From Clostridiales bacterium UBA3705 (GTDB lineage Bacteria > Bacillota_A > Clostridia > Oscillospirales > Oscillospiraceae), in the NCBI GenBank assembly GCA_002372735.1, contig DFIE01000059.1, positions 1 to 23,290 of the forward strand: a stretch of DNA of 23,290 nt, given 5' to 3'. Position numbers and translations under genes: made by a program. The notes beneath the pieces are model-generated. The model was given only the letters and a program-made list of their open reading frames with translations, was not told the origin of the DNA and did not search any database. This document shows, in pieces, positions 1 to 6,375 of this stretch. Each line of letters starts with the position of its first letter. Positions within the stretch are counted from its first letter, which is position 1.

Positions 1-225
1 TATGTGGGCGCCTGGAAGGGCAACATCTACGGCTATTCCCACCGCCTGGAGGACCACGCGGTGGCCCGCCTGCAGATGAAGCAGGACGACCACTTTATTG
101 AGGGTCTGGAATTTGCCGGCGCCCACGGAATGTCCGGCGACGGCATGGGCCCCCAGATCACCAACGGCCGGGCCGCCGCCAAGGGCGTGCTGGACGATCT
201 GGCCAGAAAGGAGGCAGGCAAATGA
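1..225 (+). CDS. FAD-dependent oxidoreductase, C-terminal end only
   Basis: The frame is open from the window edge to a TGA at 223-225, so only the last 74 residues are visible. The tail has a run FAGAHGMSGDGMGPQITNGR followed by AAAKGVL. This is how the FAD-binding fold closes in phytoene-desaturase/amine-oxidase-like NAD(P)/FAD oxidoreductases: a glycine-rich turn, then a small-residue helix touching the flavin. The stop overlaps the next gene's start (ATGA), so the two are very probably translationally coupled. The partner is a flavin/2Fe-2S reductase that could supply its electrons. The substrate cannot be told from this fragment, and other FAD families with a similar C-terminal helix are possible. 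Confidence 0.6.
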   Translation, partial: YVGAWKGNIYGYSHRLEDHAVARLQMKQDDHFIEGLEFAGAHGMSGDGMGPQITNGRAAAKGVLDDLARKEAGK

Positions 226-1412
226 GCATTAAGGTCAAGGGCTTTTTGAAGGATGTGGGCGGCGCCAGCCGGGTCACCGAGGCCCGCCGCAAGAGCTTTG
301 CAGACGCCTCCTCCACCCCCGATCCCAAGGACAACATCCGCACGGTGGCAGATCAGCTCCACCCGGACAAGATGGAATTCAGGGTAGTCTCCATCCGGGA
401 GGCCTCCCCCACCTCCAGGGTCTATCGGCTGGCCAGCACCGACGGGCACATCCCCGTGTTCCAGAGCGGGCAGTACGTGAACTTCCGCCTGCACATCGGC
501 CAGAGTGAGCTCACCCGGCCCTACACCATCTCCTCTGCCCCCTTTGAGGCCCGGGGGAAGAACCCCTTTATCGAAATCACCATCCGCCGCAACCGTCCCT
601 ATCTGGTGCCGGACTACTTCTTTGACCATGTGCGCGTGGGTGACCTGCTGCAGGGCAACATGCCCTTTGGCACCTTCTACTACGAGCCCCTGCGGGACAG
701 CAAAAACCTGGTGGCCCTGGCAGGCGGCTCCGGCATCACCCCCTTCTTCTCCATGGCCAAGGAGATTGCCTACGGCCAGATGAAGGACGTCAAGCTGACC
801 ATCCTGTACGGCTCTGTCCACCACAGCGACATTGTGCTGGGCGAGGAGCTGGCCAAGGTGGAAGCCGACTGCCCCAATGTGAAGGTGGTCCACGTGCTCT
901 CCGGCGACGAGGAGTGGCAGGGCGAGAAGGGCTTTATCACCAAGGAGCTGATTGCCAAATACATGGGCGAGGACCCCACGGTGATGTTCTGCGGTCCCAT
1001 TGCCATGTACCAGCTGGTGGAGCAGGCCGTGACCGAGCTGGGGCTCACCTGCCGCCGGTTCCGCCACGACGTGATGAACCAGCCCGCCGATCCCACCCGG
1101 ATCCAGGGCTACCCCGCCGGGAACAAGGACAAGGTTTGGAAGCTCACCGTTCGCCGGGGCATCCACGAGGACGTCATCGACGCCCGGGGCGACGAGCCTG
1201 TGGCCGTGGCCCTGGAGCGGGCTGCGATCCCTGTGGACACCCACTGCCGCTGCGGCGAGTGCGGCTATTGCCGGACCCAGCTGCTGGCCGGTGAGATCTT
1301 TGTCTCCCCCAACGGCGACGGCCGCCGGATGATGGACAAGGAGCTGGGCTGGTTCCACGCCTGCTCGGCCTACCCTGTCAGCGACCTGACCATTAAAATC
1401 CCCATTCTTTAA
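222..1412 (+). CDS. Flavin reductase with C-terminal 2Fe-2S ferredoxin domain
   Basis: A 396-residue, ferredoxin-NADP-reductase-like protein. The first ~55 residues are a family-specific extension. A FAD-binding beta barrel follows, with RPYTISSAP (the R-x-Y-[TS] flavin signature, near residue 105). Next comes an NAD(P)-binding fold with GGSGITPFFSM and a later CGP motif that normally sits by the nicotinamide. The last ~90 residues are a plant-type [2Fe-2S] ferredoxin domain with C-x4-C-x2-C inside HCRCGECGYC and the fourth cysteine in FHACSA. This order (FAD, NAD, 2Fe-2S) is that of reductases that pass electrons from NAD(P)H to a partner oxygenase or reductase. It overlaps the preceding FAD-oxidoreductase gene by 4 bp, so that protein is the likely partner. 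A strong terminator follows the stop. The physiological substrate is unknown. Confidence 0.85.
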   Translation: MSIKVKGFLKDVGGASRVTEARRKSFADASSTPDPKDNIRTVADQLHPDKMEFRVVSIREASPTSRVYRLASTDGHIPVFQSGQYVNFRLHIGQSELTRPYTISSAPFEARGKNPFIEITIRRNRPYLVPDYFFDHVRVGDLLQGNMPFGTFYYEPLRDSKNLVALAGGSGITPFFSMAKEIAYGQMKDVKLTILYGSVHHSDIVLGEELAKVEADCPNVKVVHVLSGDEEWQGEKGFITKELIAKYMGEDPTVMFCGPIAMYQLVEQAVTELGLTCRRFRHDVMNQPADPTRIQGYPAGNKDKVWKLTVRRGIHEDVIDARGDEPVAVALERAAIPVDTHCRCGECGYCRTQLLAGEIFVSPNGDGRRMMDKELGWFHACSAYPVSDLTIKIPIL

Positions 1413-1421
1413 CCCAGCGCA

Positions 1422-1448
1422 GGGGCCGGGCCGTGCCCGGCCCCTTTT
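1422..1448 (+). terminator. Intrinsic terminator after the reductase operon
   Basis: A perfect 10-bp GC stem (GGGGCCGGGC / GCCCGGCCCC) with a 3-nt loop is followed directly by TTTT, 9 nt after the stop codon. Confidence 0.85.
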
Positions 1449-1455
1449 GCGCCGC

Positions 1456-1489
1456 AAAAAAACGGCAACCGCCTGGGCGATTGCCGTTT
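1456..1489 (-). terminator. Intrinsic terminator of tRNA-Thr
   Basis: The arms AAACGGCAA (1460-1468) and TTGCCGTTT (1481-1489) pair perfectly. An A run at 1456-1462 gives a U tract on the minus-strand transcript. It lies just downstream of the minus-strand tRNA. Confidence 0.8.
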
Positions 1490-1494
1490 GCAAA

Positions 1495-1569
1495 TGGAGC
1501 CGATAGTGAGAATCGAACTCACAACCCCTTCATTACGAGTGAAGTGCTCTACCTTTGAGCCATATCGGC
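1495..1569 (-). tRNA. tRNA-Thr (anticodon CGT)
   Basis: The minus strand folds into a complete 75-nt cloverleaf. The acceptor stem is GCCGATA/TATCGGC, the D stem GCTC/GAGC, the anticodon stem CTTCA/TGAAG with loop CTCGTAA, and the T stem GTGAG/CTCAC with loop TTCGATT. The encoded end is TCCA (discriminator T plus CCA). The anticodon CGT reads ACG, so it is the threonine isoacceptor for that codon. It has its own promoter and terminator and is transcribed against the flanking protein genes. Confidence 0.95.
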
Positions 1570-1583
1570 GGGATTGCCACATT

Positions 1584-1612
1584 ATTTTAGCAGACAGCCT
1601 CCCGGTTGTCAA
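1584..1612 (-). promoter_or_regulatory. Promoter of tRNA-Thr
   Basis: On the minus strand TTGACA (1612-1607) is followed after exactly 17 nt by TAAAAT (1589-1584), with TGC just before the -10 (extended -10). It ends 14 nt upstream of the mature tRNA. Confidence 0.8.
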
Positions 1613-1656
1613 GGGGAAAAACGCGAATTCCCCGTCCCGGGAGGCGGGGAGTGACT

Positions 1657-2723
1657 ATGGAGCATATATACCCCAGCTTTTGGCCGGATTTCGTCTGTCT
1701 GGCCGGTGAATGCCAGGCCACCTGCTGCGGCGGGTGGCAGATTGTGATTGACCCGGATACCCTGGCCCGCTACCGGGCCCTGGAGGGCCCCCTGGGCGAG
1801 CAGATCCGGGCGGCGGTGGAGCCCGGAGAGGAGCCCGTCTTCCGGCAGAGGGAGGGCAGGTGTGTCCTTTTGCAGCCCAACGGCCTGTGTCCCATCCAGG
1901 CCCGGCTGGGATTGGAGGCCATGTGCACCGTCTGCCGGGATTACCCCAGGTTTGTCCGCCACTACGGGCTGATCACTGAGCACGGACTGTCCATGTCCTG
2001 CCCCGAGGCCCTGGAGCTGGCCCTGGGCCGGGCCCCCGGACGGATTTCTGCAGCCAATCAGGACCCCGTGGTGCCCAATGACCTGGACCCCGAACGCTAT
2101 ATGCTGCTGCGGCAGGCCCGGGAGCAGGCCCTGGCCCTGCTGGCCAAGGAGGCCCTCCCCTTCTCCCGCCGGGCATGGAGCGTGCTGGCCCTGGCCGGGC
2201 AGGTCCAGCTGGCCCTGGACCACCCCAGGCGGGGGGAAAGATTCGGCCCAGGCACTATGCCCCCGCCCCTGCCCTGCGGGTGGGCAGAGATCTGCCACGG
2301 CAGTGGGCCAGGGTGTTTTTGAATCTGGAACAGCTGGAGCCGGCGTGGACCCGGGCGCTGCAGCAGCTGGCCGAGACCGAGCGTCTGCCGGCCCCGCCGG
2401 CTGGCCCGGAGCTGGACCTGGACCTGGGCAGAGCTCTGTATTATACATTATACAAGTACTGGCTGGATGCCTGTGACGACGGCAGGCTGCTGTGCCGGGT
2501 GCAGCGCTGTCTCACCGCGGTGCTGCTGCCGGTGCTGCTGGCCGGCCTGCCCGGAGCCCTGCCGCCCCGGACCCAGCTGCTGCACTGCTGCCGGGAGCTG
2601 GAGCACAACGATGAGAATCTGGCCGCCCTGGACACCGCCATGGAGACCCTGCCCTGCTTCCGTCCCCCGGCCCTGGGCAGGATGCTCACCGAATTGGAGC
2701 GGAACAGGGTTGTCAAGTGGTGA
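1657..2723 (+). pseudogene. FliB-like flagellin lysine N-methylase homologue, frameshifted
   Basis: The start is ATG at 1657 (MEHIYPSFWPDF), behind a purine-rich GGGAGGCGGGGAG site. The N-terminal part carries the cysteine pattern of the CxxCxxCC iron/zinc-chelating domain found in FliB: CLAGECQATCCGGW, then CPIQ and MCTVCRDYPR. FliB enzymes methylate lysines in flagellin, but many non-flagellar homologues exist, so the target here is open. This frame runs to a stop at 2320-2322, but the plausible protein leaves it near 2230. The C-terminal half continues in the frame ending at 2723 (RHYAPAPALRVGRDLPRQWA onward to ELERNRVVKW). The break fits loss of one G in the six-G run at about 2231-2236, because adding one G rejoins the halves without a gap. 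It could be a real mutation, a phase-variable tract or an assembly error. Confidence 0.75.
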
Positions 2724-2880
2724 ATCTGCCGGATTTTGGTTGATATAATCCTTTTGCTTTTGTGCATGGTGGCGTTTTGCCAACTTTTTGATAGATTTTA
2801 CTTGGTTTTTAGTTTACATAAGAACAATTATTTCAGCCGACATAATTCGCCGGATTATGCCACTCGGTTGTATAAAAGCT

Positions 2881-2981
2881 TGTGGAAAAGGTGGACAACC
2901 TCCCTGTCGGAACCGGGGCAAAACTGGAAAAACCCCTGCTATTTTCCCGAGTTTTTCACATTATCCACAGGGTTTTCCACA
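2881..2981. promoter_or_regulatory. Cluster of DnaA-box-like sites
   Basis: TTATCCACA at 2961-2969 is an exact consensus DnaA box. TTTTCCACA (one mismatch) occurs at 2973-2981 on the plus strand and at 2889-2881 on the minus strand. Two-mismatch copies lie at 2952-2960 (TTTTTCACA) and 2898-2890 (TTGTCCACC, minus). Three of the sites stand in tandem within 30 bp. This could be an origin, a DnaA-titrating cluster, or DnaA control of the downstream promoter. Confidence 0.55.
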
Positions 2982-3241
2982 TACAGGCCGGGTTGCATAA
3001 ATATTGCGGCGCATTGTCAATTGTTTACATAATCAGGTTTCCGGCGAAATCTGACAAAATTCTTATTTTGTTCCGTACAGCCCCGGATTTTGCCGTGCCG
3101 GCCCGCTGCGGCGGGCCCGTGCTCCCCTTTTCCGGCCAGCGCAGACGTGGGCATGGAGAATTTTTGTGGGGCCGCGGGGCCGGTTTTCCCGGTTGTAAGA
3201 GAAAGAAATCAGAATTTTTCCGGATTTTCCGAAAAAAACTA

Positions 3242-3270
3242 TTGATTTTAGCGGCAAGAGCGAGTATAAT
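3242..3270 (+). promoter_or_regulatory. Promoter of rpsT
   Basis: TTGATT (3242-3247), a 17-nt spacer and a perfect TATAAT (3265-3270). Transcription would start near 3277 and leave a leader of about 55 nt before the rpsT start. Confidence 0.85.
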
Positions 3271-3332
3271 ACATTTCTGCGTGAGACAATTTTTTTGTTG
3301 ACATAGAATTGCCATGGAGGAGGTGTAAATCC

Positions 3333-3596
3333 GTGCCCAACATTAAGTCCGCAAAGAAGAGAGTCGAGCTGACCAAGATCGCCAACGCCAGAAACAAGGC
3401 TGCCAAGTCCGCCCTGAAGACTGAGATCAAGAAGTTCGACGCCGCTGTCGATGAAGGTAACCGCGAGCTGGCTGACAGCACCTACAAGGCTGCTGTGAAG
3501 ACTGTTGATCAGGCTGTGAAGAAGGGTCTTCTCCACAAGAACACCGCTGCCCGGAAGAAGAGCAGCATGACCCTGAAGCTGAACAAGCTGGCCTAA
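3333..3596 (+). CDS. rpsT: 30S ribosomal protein S20
   Basis: An 87-residue, very basic helical protein beginning MPNIKSAKKRVELTKIANAR and ending in a KKSSMTLKLNKLA tail. This is the full normal length and signature of S20, which binds 16S rRNA early in small-subunit assembly. The start is GTG at 3333, preceded at 7 nt by a near-ideal GGAGGAGGTG site (3316-3325). A TTG start at 3309 is in frame but lies upstream of this site and would add non-family residues. GTG/TTG starts are common for rpsT and may serve its autoregulation. Codon use is more AT-tolerant than the neighbours, as expected for a highly expressed gene. Confidence 0.97.
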   Translation: MPNIKSAKKRVELTKIANARNKAAKSALKTEIKKFDAAVDEGNRELADSTYKAAVKTVDQAVKKGLLHKNTAARKKSSMTLKLNKLA

Positions 3597-3612
3597 GCGT
3601 TCGAAAATACCT

Positions 3613-3641
3613 CCTTCCGGCTCAGCCGGAAGGGGTTTTTT
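3613..3641 (+). terminator. Intrinsic terminator of rpsT
   Basis: Stem CCTTCCGGC / GCCGGAAGG (9 bp, loop TCA), then GG and six T (3636-3641), 16 nt after the rpsT stop. Confidence 0.9.
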
Positions 3642-3654
3642 CGTTATTTGCGGC

Positions 3655-3683
3655 GTATGATTTTCGTCCCCCGGGAAATACTA
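3655..3683 (+). promoter_or_regulatory. Forespore (SigF/SigG-type) promoter of sigG
   Basis: GGAAATACTA (3674-3683) matches every constrained position of the SigF -10 consensus GGNNANAHTR. It contains AATACTA, one mismatch from the SigG -10 CATACTA. GTATG at 3655-3659 fits the -35 (GYWTA or GHATR) with one or no mismatch. The SigF spacer of 14 nt is a little short, while the SigG reading has 17. No sigma-A promoter is seen here. Confidence 0.6.
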
Positions 3684-3712
3684 CCATCGAAACGTTCATT
3701 TTCGGAGGCAGT

Positions 3713-4489
3713 ATGCAAGGAAAGGTTGAAATCTGCGGCGTAAATACCGCCAAGCTGAAAACATTGGCCCCCGGGGAGGCGGAGGCCTTGCTGCTGGCCA
3801 GCCGCCGGGGCGACCGGGCCGCCCGGGACAGGCTGATCGAGGGCAACTTGCGGCTGGTGCTGTCGGTGATCCAACGCTTCCCCGGCCGGGGTGAGAGCCC
3901 GGACGACCTGTTCCAGGTGGGCTGCATCGGTCTGATGAAGGCCATTGCCAACTTTGACCCCACCAAGGAGGTCAAGTTCTCCACCTACGGGGTGCCCATG
4001 ATCCTGGGGGAGATCCGCCGCTATTTGCGGGACAACTCCCCCCTGCGGGTAAGCCGCTCCATCCGTGACACCGCCTACCGGGTGCTGCAGCAGAAGGAGC
4101 TGTTTGCCCGGCAGAAGGGCCGGGAGCCCACCCTGGAAGAGCTGGCCGCCGCCATGGAGCTGCCGGTGCAGCAGATTGCCGAGGCCATGGACGCCGTGGC
4201 AAGCCCTGTATCCCTGTTTGACCCCATCCACAGTGACGGAGGCGACCCGCTGACGGTGATGGACCAGCTGAAGGACACCCGCAACACCGACGAACAGTGG
4301 CTGGAGCACATCGCCCTGCGGGATGCTGTGGCCGCCCTGAACCCCCGAGAGCGGGACATCCTGTCCATGCGCTACCAGGACGGGAAAACCCAGATGGAGG
4401 TGGCCAGCCGGATCGGCATCTCCCAGGCCCAGGTCTCCCGGCTGGAAAAGGGCGCCCTGCGCACCCTGCGCAAGGCCTTTGTAAGCTGA
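3713..4489 (+). CDS. sigG: RNA polymerase sporulation sigma factor SigG
   Basis: A 258-residue sigma-70 family protein of usual SigG length. The N-terminus VEICGVNTAKLK is the SigG hallmark that separates it from SigF and SigB. Region 2 contains NLRLVLSVIQRF, DDLFQVGCIGLMKAI and FSTYGVPMILGEIRRYLRDN (core binding and -10 recognition). Region 4 ends with the helix-turn-helix TQMEVASRIGISQAQVSRLE (-35 recognition). SigG drives late forespore genes after engulfment (SASP, germination receptors). The start at 3713 is preceded by CGGAGG at 3703-3708. The gene has its own forespore-type promoter and terminator, and no sigE or spoIIGA is visible beside it, unlike the classical spoIIG locus. Being an essential sporulation regulator, it marks the host as spore-forming. 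Confidence 0.93.
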   Translation: MQGKVEICGVNTAKLKTLAPGEAEALLLASRRGDRAARDRLIEGNLRLVLSVIQRFPGRGESPDDLFQVGCIGLMKAIANFDPTKEVKFSTYGVPMILGEIRRYLRDNSPLRVSRSIRDTAYRVLQQKELFARQKGREPTLEELAAAMELPVQQIAEAMDAVASPVSLFDPIHSDGGDPLTVMDQLKDTRNTDEQWLEHIALRDAVAALNPRERDILSMRYQDGKTQMEVASRIGISQAQVSRLEKGALRTLRKAFVS

Positions 4490-4539
4490 AGCCGGGGAGA
4501 AAGAACAGCGGCGTCTTAAGGTGTATCCAGTTGAATGTT

Positions 4540-4574
4540 ACAGGCTGCTCCCCCCGGCGGAACAGCCTGTTTTT
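4540..4574 (+). terminator. Intrinsic terminator of sigG
   Basis: ACAGGCTG (4540-4547) pairs with CAGCCTGT (4563-4570), and the T run extends to 4574. It lies 51 nt after the sigG stop. Confidence 0.8.
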
Positions 4575-4576
4575 CT

Positions 4577-4625
4577 AAAAGACACAGGCGCCCCTCCGGA
4601 TGTCCTCCGGAGGGGCGCCTGTGTC
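4577..4625 (-). terminator. Large terminator hairpin (20-bp perfect arms)
   Basis: The arms 4581-4600 and 4606-4625 are perfect 20-bp inverted copies with a 5-nt loop. On the minus strand the hairpin is followed by TTTT (from A at 4577-4580). It starts right at the stop codon of the nucleotidyltransferase remnant and probably was that gene's terminator. Confidence 0.75.
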
Positions 4626-4923
4626 AGGATTCCTGATCCAGGATTCCGTATTTCTGTAAGAGGGAAAGTCTCTCCTTGCCCAATCTGAGCTTCTGAGGGG
4701 GTTGGCTGATCCGCAGCGCCCCATTGGGGTAAACGGAGCGACAGAGACTGCCCTTCACCACCAGGGCGGGTATCCCGGCCTGCCGAAGCTGCAAATAGCG
4801 CGGGCGGAAGGCCGCGTCCTTTTGCGTCTGCAGCAAAACCTGGCGCCTGGCGGCGCTGCGATACACGGAGAAGCGGGGATCTGTTCCATCCGGGCGCCGC
4901 CCGGCGCAGTACCGCCGCTGTCA
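4624..4923 (-). pseudogene. Remnant of an uncharacterised nucleotidyltransferase (internal deletion)
   Basis: An open minus-strand frame below a TGA at ~4923 contains GIPALVVKGSLCRSVYPNGA followed by LRIS. This resembles the N-terminal motif of PF14907-type nucleotidyltransferases (GI..lvvKG..lR.lYP...R.S.DED). Instead of the expected catalytic DED segment, the frame jumps to KLRLGKERLSLLQKYGI, which resembles the extreme C-terminus of those ~350-400-residue proteins. The simplest reading is a gene with a large internal deletion whose ends stayed in frame. There is no good start codon or ribosome site (a GTG at 4866 is the best), and the old terminator is intact. A real 80-residue gene starting at that GTG is less likely. 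Confidence 0.5.
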
Positions 4924-4992
4924 CAGAAGGCTGTTTCTCCACACCGGCAGGTCTCTTCGCGCCAGCCGGCACAACCGGCGAGCCCCGATTGC

Positions 4993-5031
4993 AAAAAACG
5001 AAGTGTGCGGAATTCCGTTCCGCACACTTCG
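4993..5031 (-). terminator. Intrinsic terminator after the DUF3842 gene
   Basis: CGAAGTGTGCGGAA (4999-5012) pairs perfectly with TTCCGCACACTTCG (5018-5031). Six A at 4993-4998 give the U tract on the minus strand. It lies 6 nt past the stop. Confidence 0.9.
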
Positions 5032-5037
5032 CTTTTC

Positions 5038-5442
5038 TCACACCAGCTCCCGCAGGGCGGAAACTGCCGCCTGGATCCGGGCGGAGAGGGGAATCTCCGG
5101 GTAGCCCGCAACCTGGTTGTCGCACTGGTCAAAGGGAATGAGAATCCGCTTGGCGCTGCTTTGGCCCACGGCACAGGCCATGGCCGGACTGATCTCGCCG
5201 CACAAGGCATCGGCAATCACAATGCCGATGGGGCCCAGAATCACATCCGCCCGGCGGCAAGCCACCAGAACGGCGTTTTCTCCGGTGGCACCCCGGTCCG
5301 CCCCCGCCTTGAGCATGGCGGCGGTGGCGGCGGTGTTGGTCCCCACGGCGGTGACGGTAAGCTCGGGCATGGCCTTTTTGACCGCGGCCACCAGCAGCTT
5401 CCCTACACCGCCCCCCTGGGCGTCAAGAATCAGAACGTTCAC
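5038..5442 (-). CDS. DUF3842 family protein
   Basis: A 134-residue protein starting VNVLILDAQGGGVGKLLVAA. The beta-strand plus GQGGG-like glycine loop at its start is typical of DUF3842 and resembles a nucleotide-binding P-loop variant. A second glycine-rich stretch, VILGPIGIVIADALCGE, lies mid-protein. The function is not known. No membrane segment or signal peptide is seen, so it is probably cytoplasmic. The start is a GTG at 5442 with GGAGG at a 7-nt spacing, inside the end of the upstream BlaI-type gene. The two genes are only 2 nt apart and clearly co-transcribed. A strong terminator follows. Confidence 0.75.
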   Translation of the reverse strand: MNVLILDAQGGGVGKLLVAAVKKAMPELTVTAVGTNTAATAAMLKAGADRGATGENAVLVACRRADVILGPIGIVIADALCGEISPAMACAVGQSSAKRILIPFDQCDNQVAGYPEIPLSARIQAAVSALRELV

Positions 5443-5444
5443 GC

Positions 5445-5801
5445 TTAAGCCTCCGCTTTGTGCAGCGTTTCACGCACAGCGTCCAGCTGCTCCAGCGTCA
5501 GCAGCTTCTGCTTGACCAGATTGGTCACCAGAAGCTCAGCATCACCCTTGTAATCCCGACGGACCAGCTGCTCGGTGTTGAGCTCAGCCATCTGCTCTCT
5601 GGAAATCAGAGGGGTGCAAAGATAGGCCGGCTCCTCCCGCTGGAGGTATCCCTTCTGGATGCACTTGGAGAACATGGTGTAGGATGTGGTCTTGCTCCAC
5701 TGCTTGCGCTCAAGCAGATGGACAGCCGCCTGCTTAGCGGTCAGAGGGCCGTTGTCCCAAAAGACCTCCATCACTTGACGTTCAGCTTCAGTCATTTTCA
5801 T
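5445..5801 (-). CDS. BlaI/MecI-type transcriptional repressor
   Basis: A 118-residue winged-helix protein. MTEAERQVMEVFWDNGPLTA (helix 1 and turn), QAAVHLL, then WSKTTSYTMFSKCIQKGYLQ (recognition helix and wing) follow the BlaI/MecI/CopY layout. The acidic and Leu-rich C-terminus is the dimerisation part. ATG at 5801 is chosen because AAGGAGCAG lies 5 nt upstream. Relatives repress beta-lactamase or copper genes and are inactivated by a BlaR1-type protease. No BlaR1 homologue is visible here, only the DUF3842 gene 2 nt downstream, so the signal and targets are unknown. An autoregulated pair is plausible. Confidence 0.85.
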   Translation of the reverse strand: MKMTEAERQVMEVFWDNGPLTAKQAAVHLLERKQWSKTTSYTMFSKCIQKGYLQREEPAYLCTPLISREQMAELNTEQLVRRDYKGDAELLVTNLVKQKLLTLEQLDAVRETLHKAEA

Positions 5802-5851
5802 ATGGTCTGCTCCTTCTCTCAAAATATACAGACTTCCTGTTCCGTCATACT

Positions 5852-5860
5852 ATTATAGCA
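5852..5860 (-). promoter_or_regulatory. Promoter of the BlaI-type/DUF3842 operon
   Basis: On the minus strand TGC TATAAT forms an extended -10 (5860-5852). The -35 position has only a weak TTTCAA. The -10 lies about 50 nt upstream of the ATG. No clear BlaI-type TACA/TGTA dyad was seen. Confidence 0.6.
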
Positions 5861-5949
5861 CACTTTTCCCGGATTGAAAAGAGCTATTTGTGTATTTTTC
5901 AACAAATTTTTTTGGAACTGTTGCATTTTTGCCCCAGTTAAGGCGGTAG

Positions 5950-6375
5950 TCAGATCACATAATCGTTTCCCTGCTCGGTTCGCATCAGATCCGCCAGGGT
6001 AATGCCGTCAAAAAACTCGTTGACTGTCCGGTTGAAGGCCTGCCACATGGGCAGGGTCCGGCACTCCGCCGCCCTTGAACAGGGCGGCGCGTTGGGGGCC
6101 AGGCAGCTCACCGGGGCAAGATCCCCCTCTGTCAGGCGCAGCACCTCTCCCACCCGGTAGTCCTCCGGGGCGCGGGCCAGGCGGTAGCCGCCCCCCTTGC
6201 CGTGGACCCCCACAATCAGCCCCGCCCTGGTGAGCAGGGGGAGTATTTTTTCCAGATACTTCAATGACAGCTCCTGCCGGGCCGCCACGTCCTTCATGGG
6301 CACGTAGCCGCCGGGATGCTCTGCCAGGTCCACCATGACACGCAGGGCATACCGGCCCCTGGTTGAAATGGTCAC
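5950..6375 (-). CDS. Rrf2 family transcriptional regulator (IscR-like)
   Basis: A 141-residue winged-helix regulator. It opens with ISTRGRYALRVMVDLA, the Rrf2 signature, has the recognition helix LSLKYLEKILPLL and the wing GVHGKGGGYRLAR. Three cysteines at about residues 91, 99 and 105 (SCLAPNAPPCSRAAEC) match the Fe-S-ligating triplet of IscR/NsrR-type members, so it may sense iron-sulfur, redox or NO status. GTG at 6375 is chosen because AGGAGG lies about 8 nt upstream and GTGA overlaps the mnmA stop. The in-frame GTG at 6396 would precede that site. It is the last gene of the operon. The usual companion iscS/nifS is absent although MnmA needs its sulfur. Confidence 0.88.
   Translation of the reverse strand: MTISTRGRYALRVMVDLAEHPGGYVPMKDVAARQELSLKYLEKILPLLTRAGLIVGVHGKGGGYRLARAPEDYRVGEVLRLTEGDLAPVSCLAPNAPPCSRAAECRTLPMWQAFNRTVNEFFDGITLADLMRTEQGNDYVI

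Larger units (their letters stand above)
2724..3332. other. 609-bp gene-free region with DnaA-box cluster
   Basis: No convincing gene lies here. The left half is AT-rich and holds a cluster of DnaA-box-like 9-mers (2881-2981), an ATAAT/ATTAT imperfect palindrome (2842-2858) and several T-rich stretches. The right half holds a GC hairpin (GGCCCGC / GCGGGCC at 3100-3117) and the rpsT promoter and leader. Confidence 0.6.

Noticed and set aside
33..1493. Long minus-strand open frame (486 codons) opposite the reductase genes
   Set aside because: It lies antisense to clear oxidoreductase motifs, is rich in Gly/His/Val/Gln low-complexity sequence and runs into the tRNA terminator. It is a shadow of GC-rich codon bias.
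2228..2240. Programmed -1 ribosomal frameshift in the FliB-like gene
   Set aside because: No proper X-XXY-YYZ heptamer is in the zero frame and no downstream pseudoknot was recognised. A base loss or sequence error is simpler.
2736..3301. Short open frames in the rpsT upstream region
   Set aside because: They overlap DnaA boxes and hairpins, lack ribosome sites and show no protein-like pattern.
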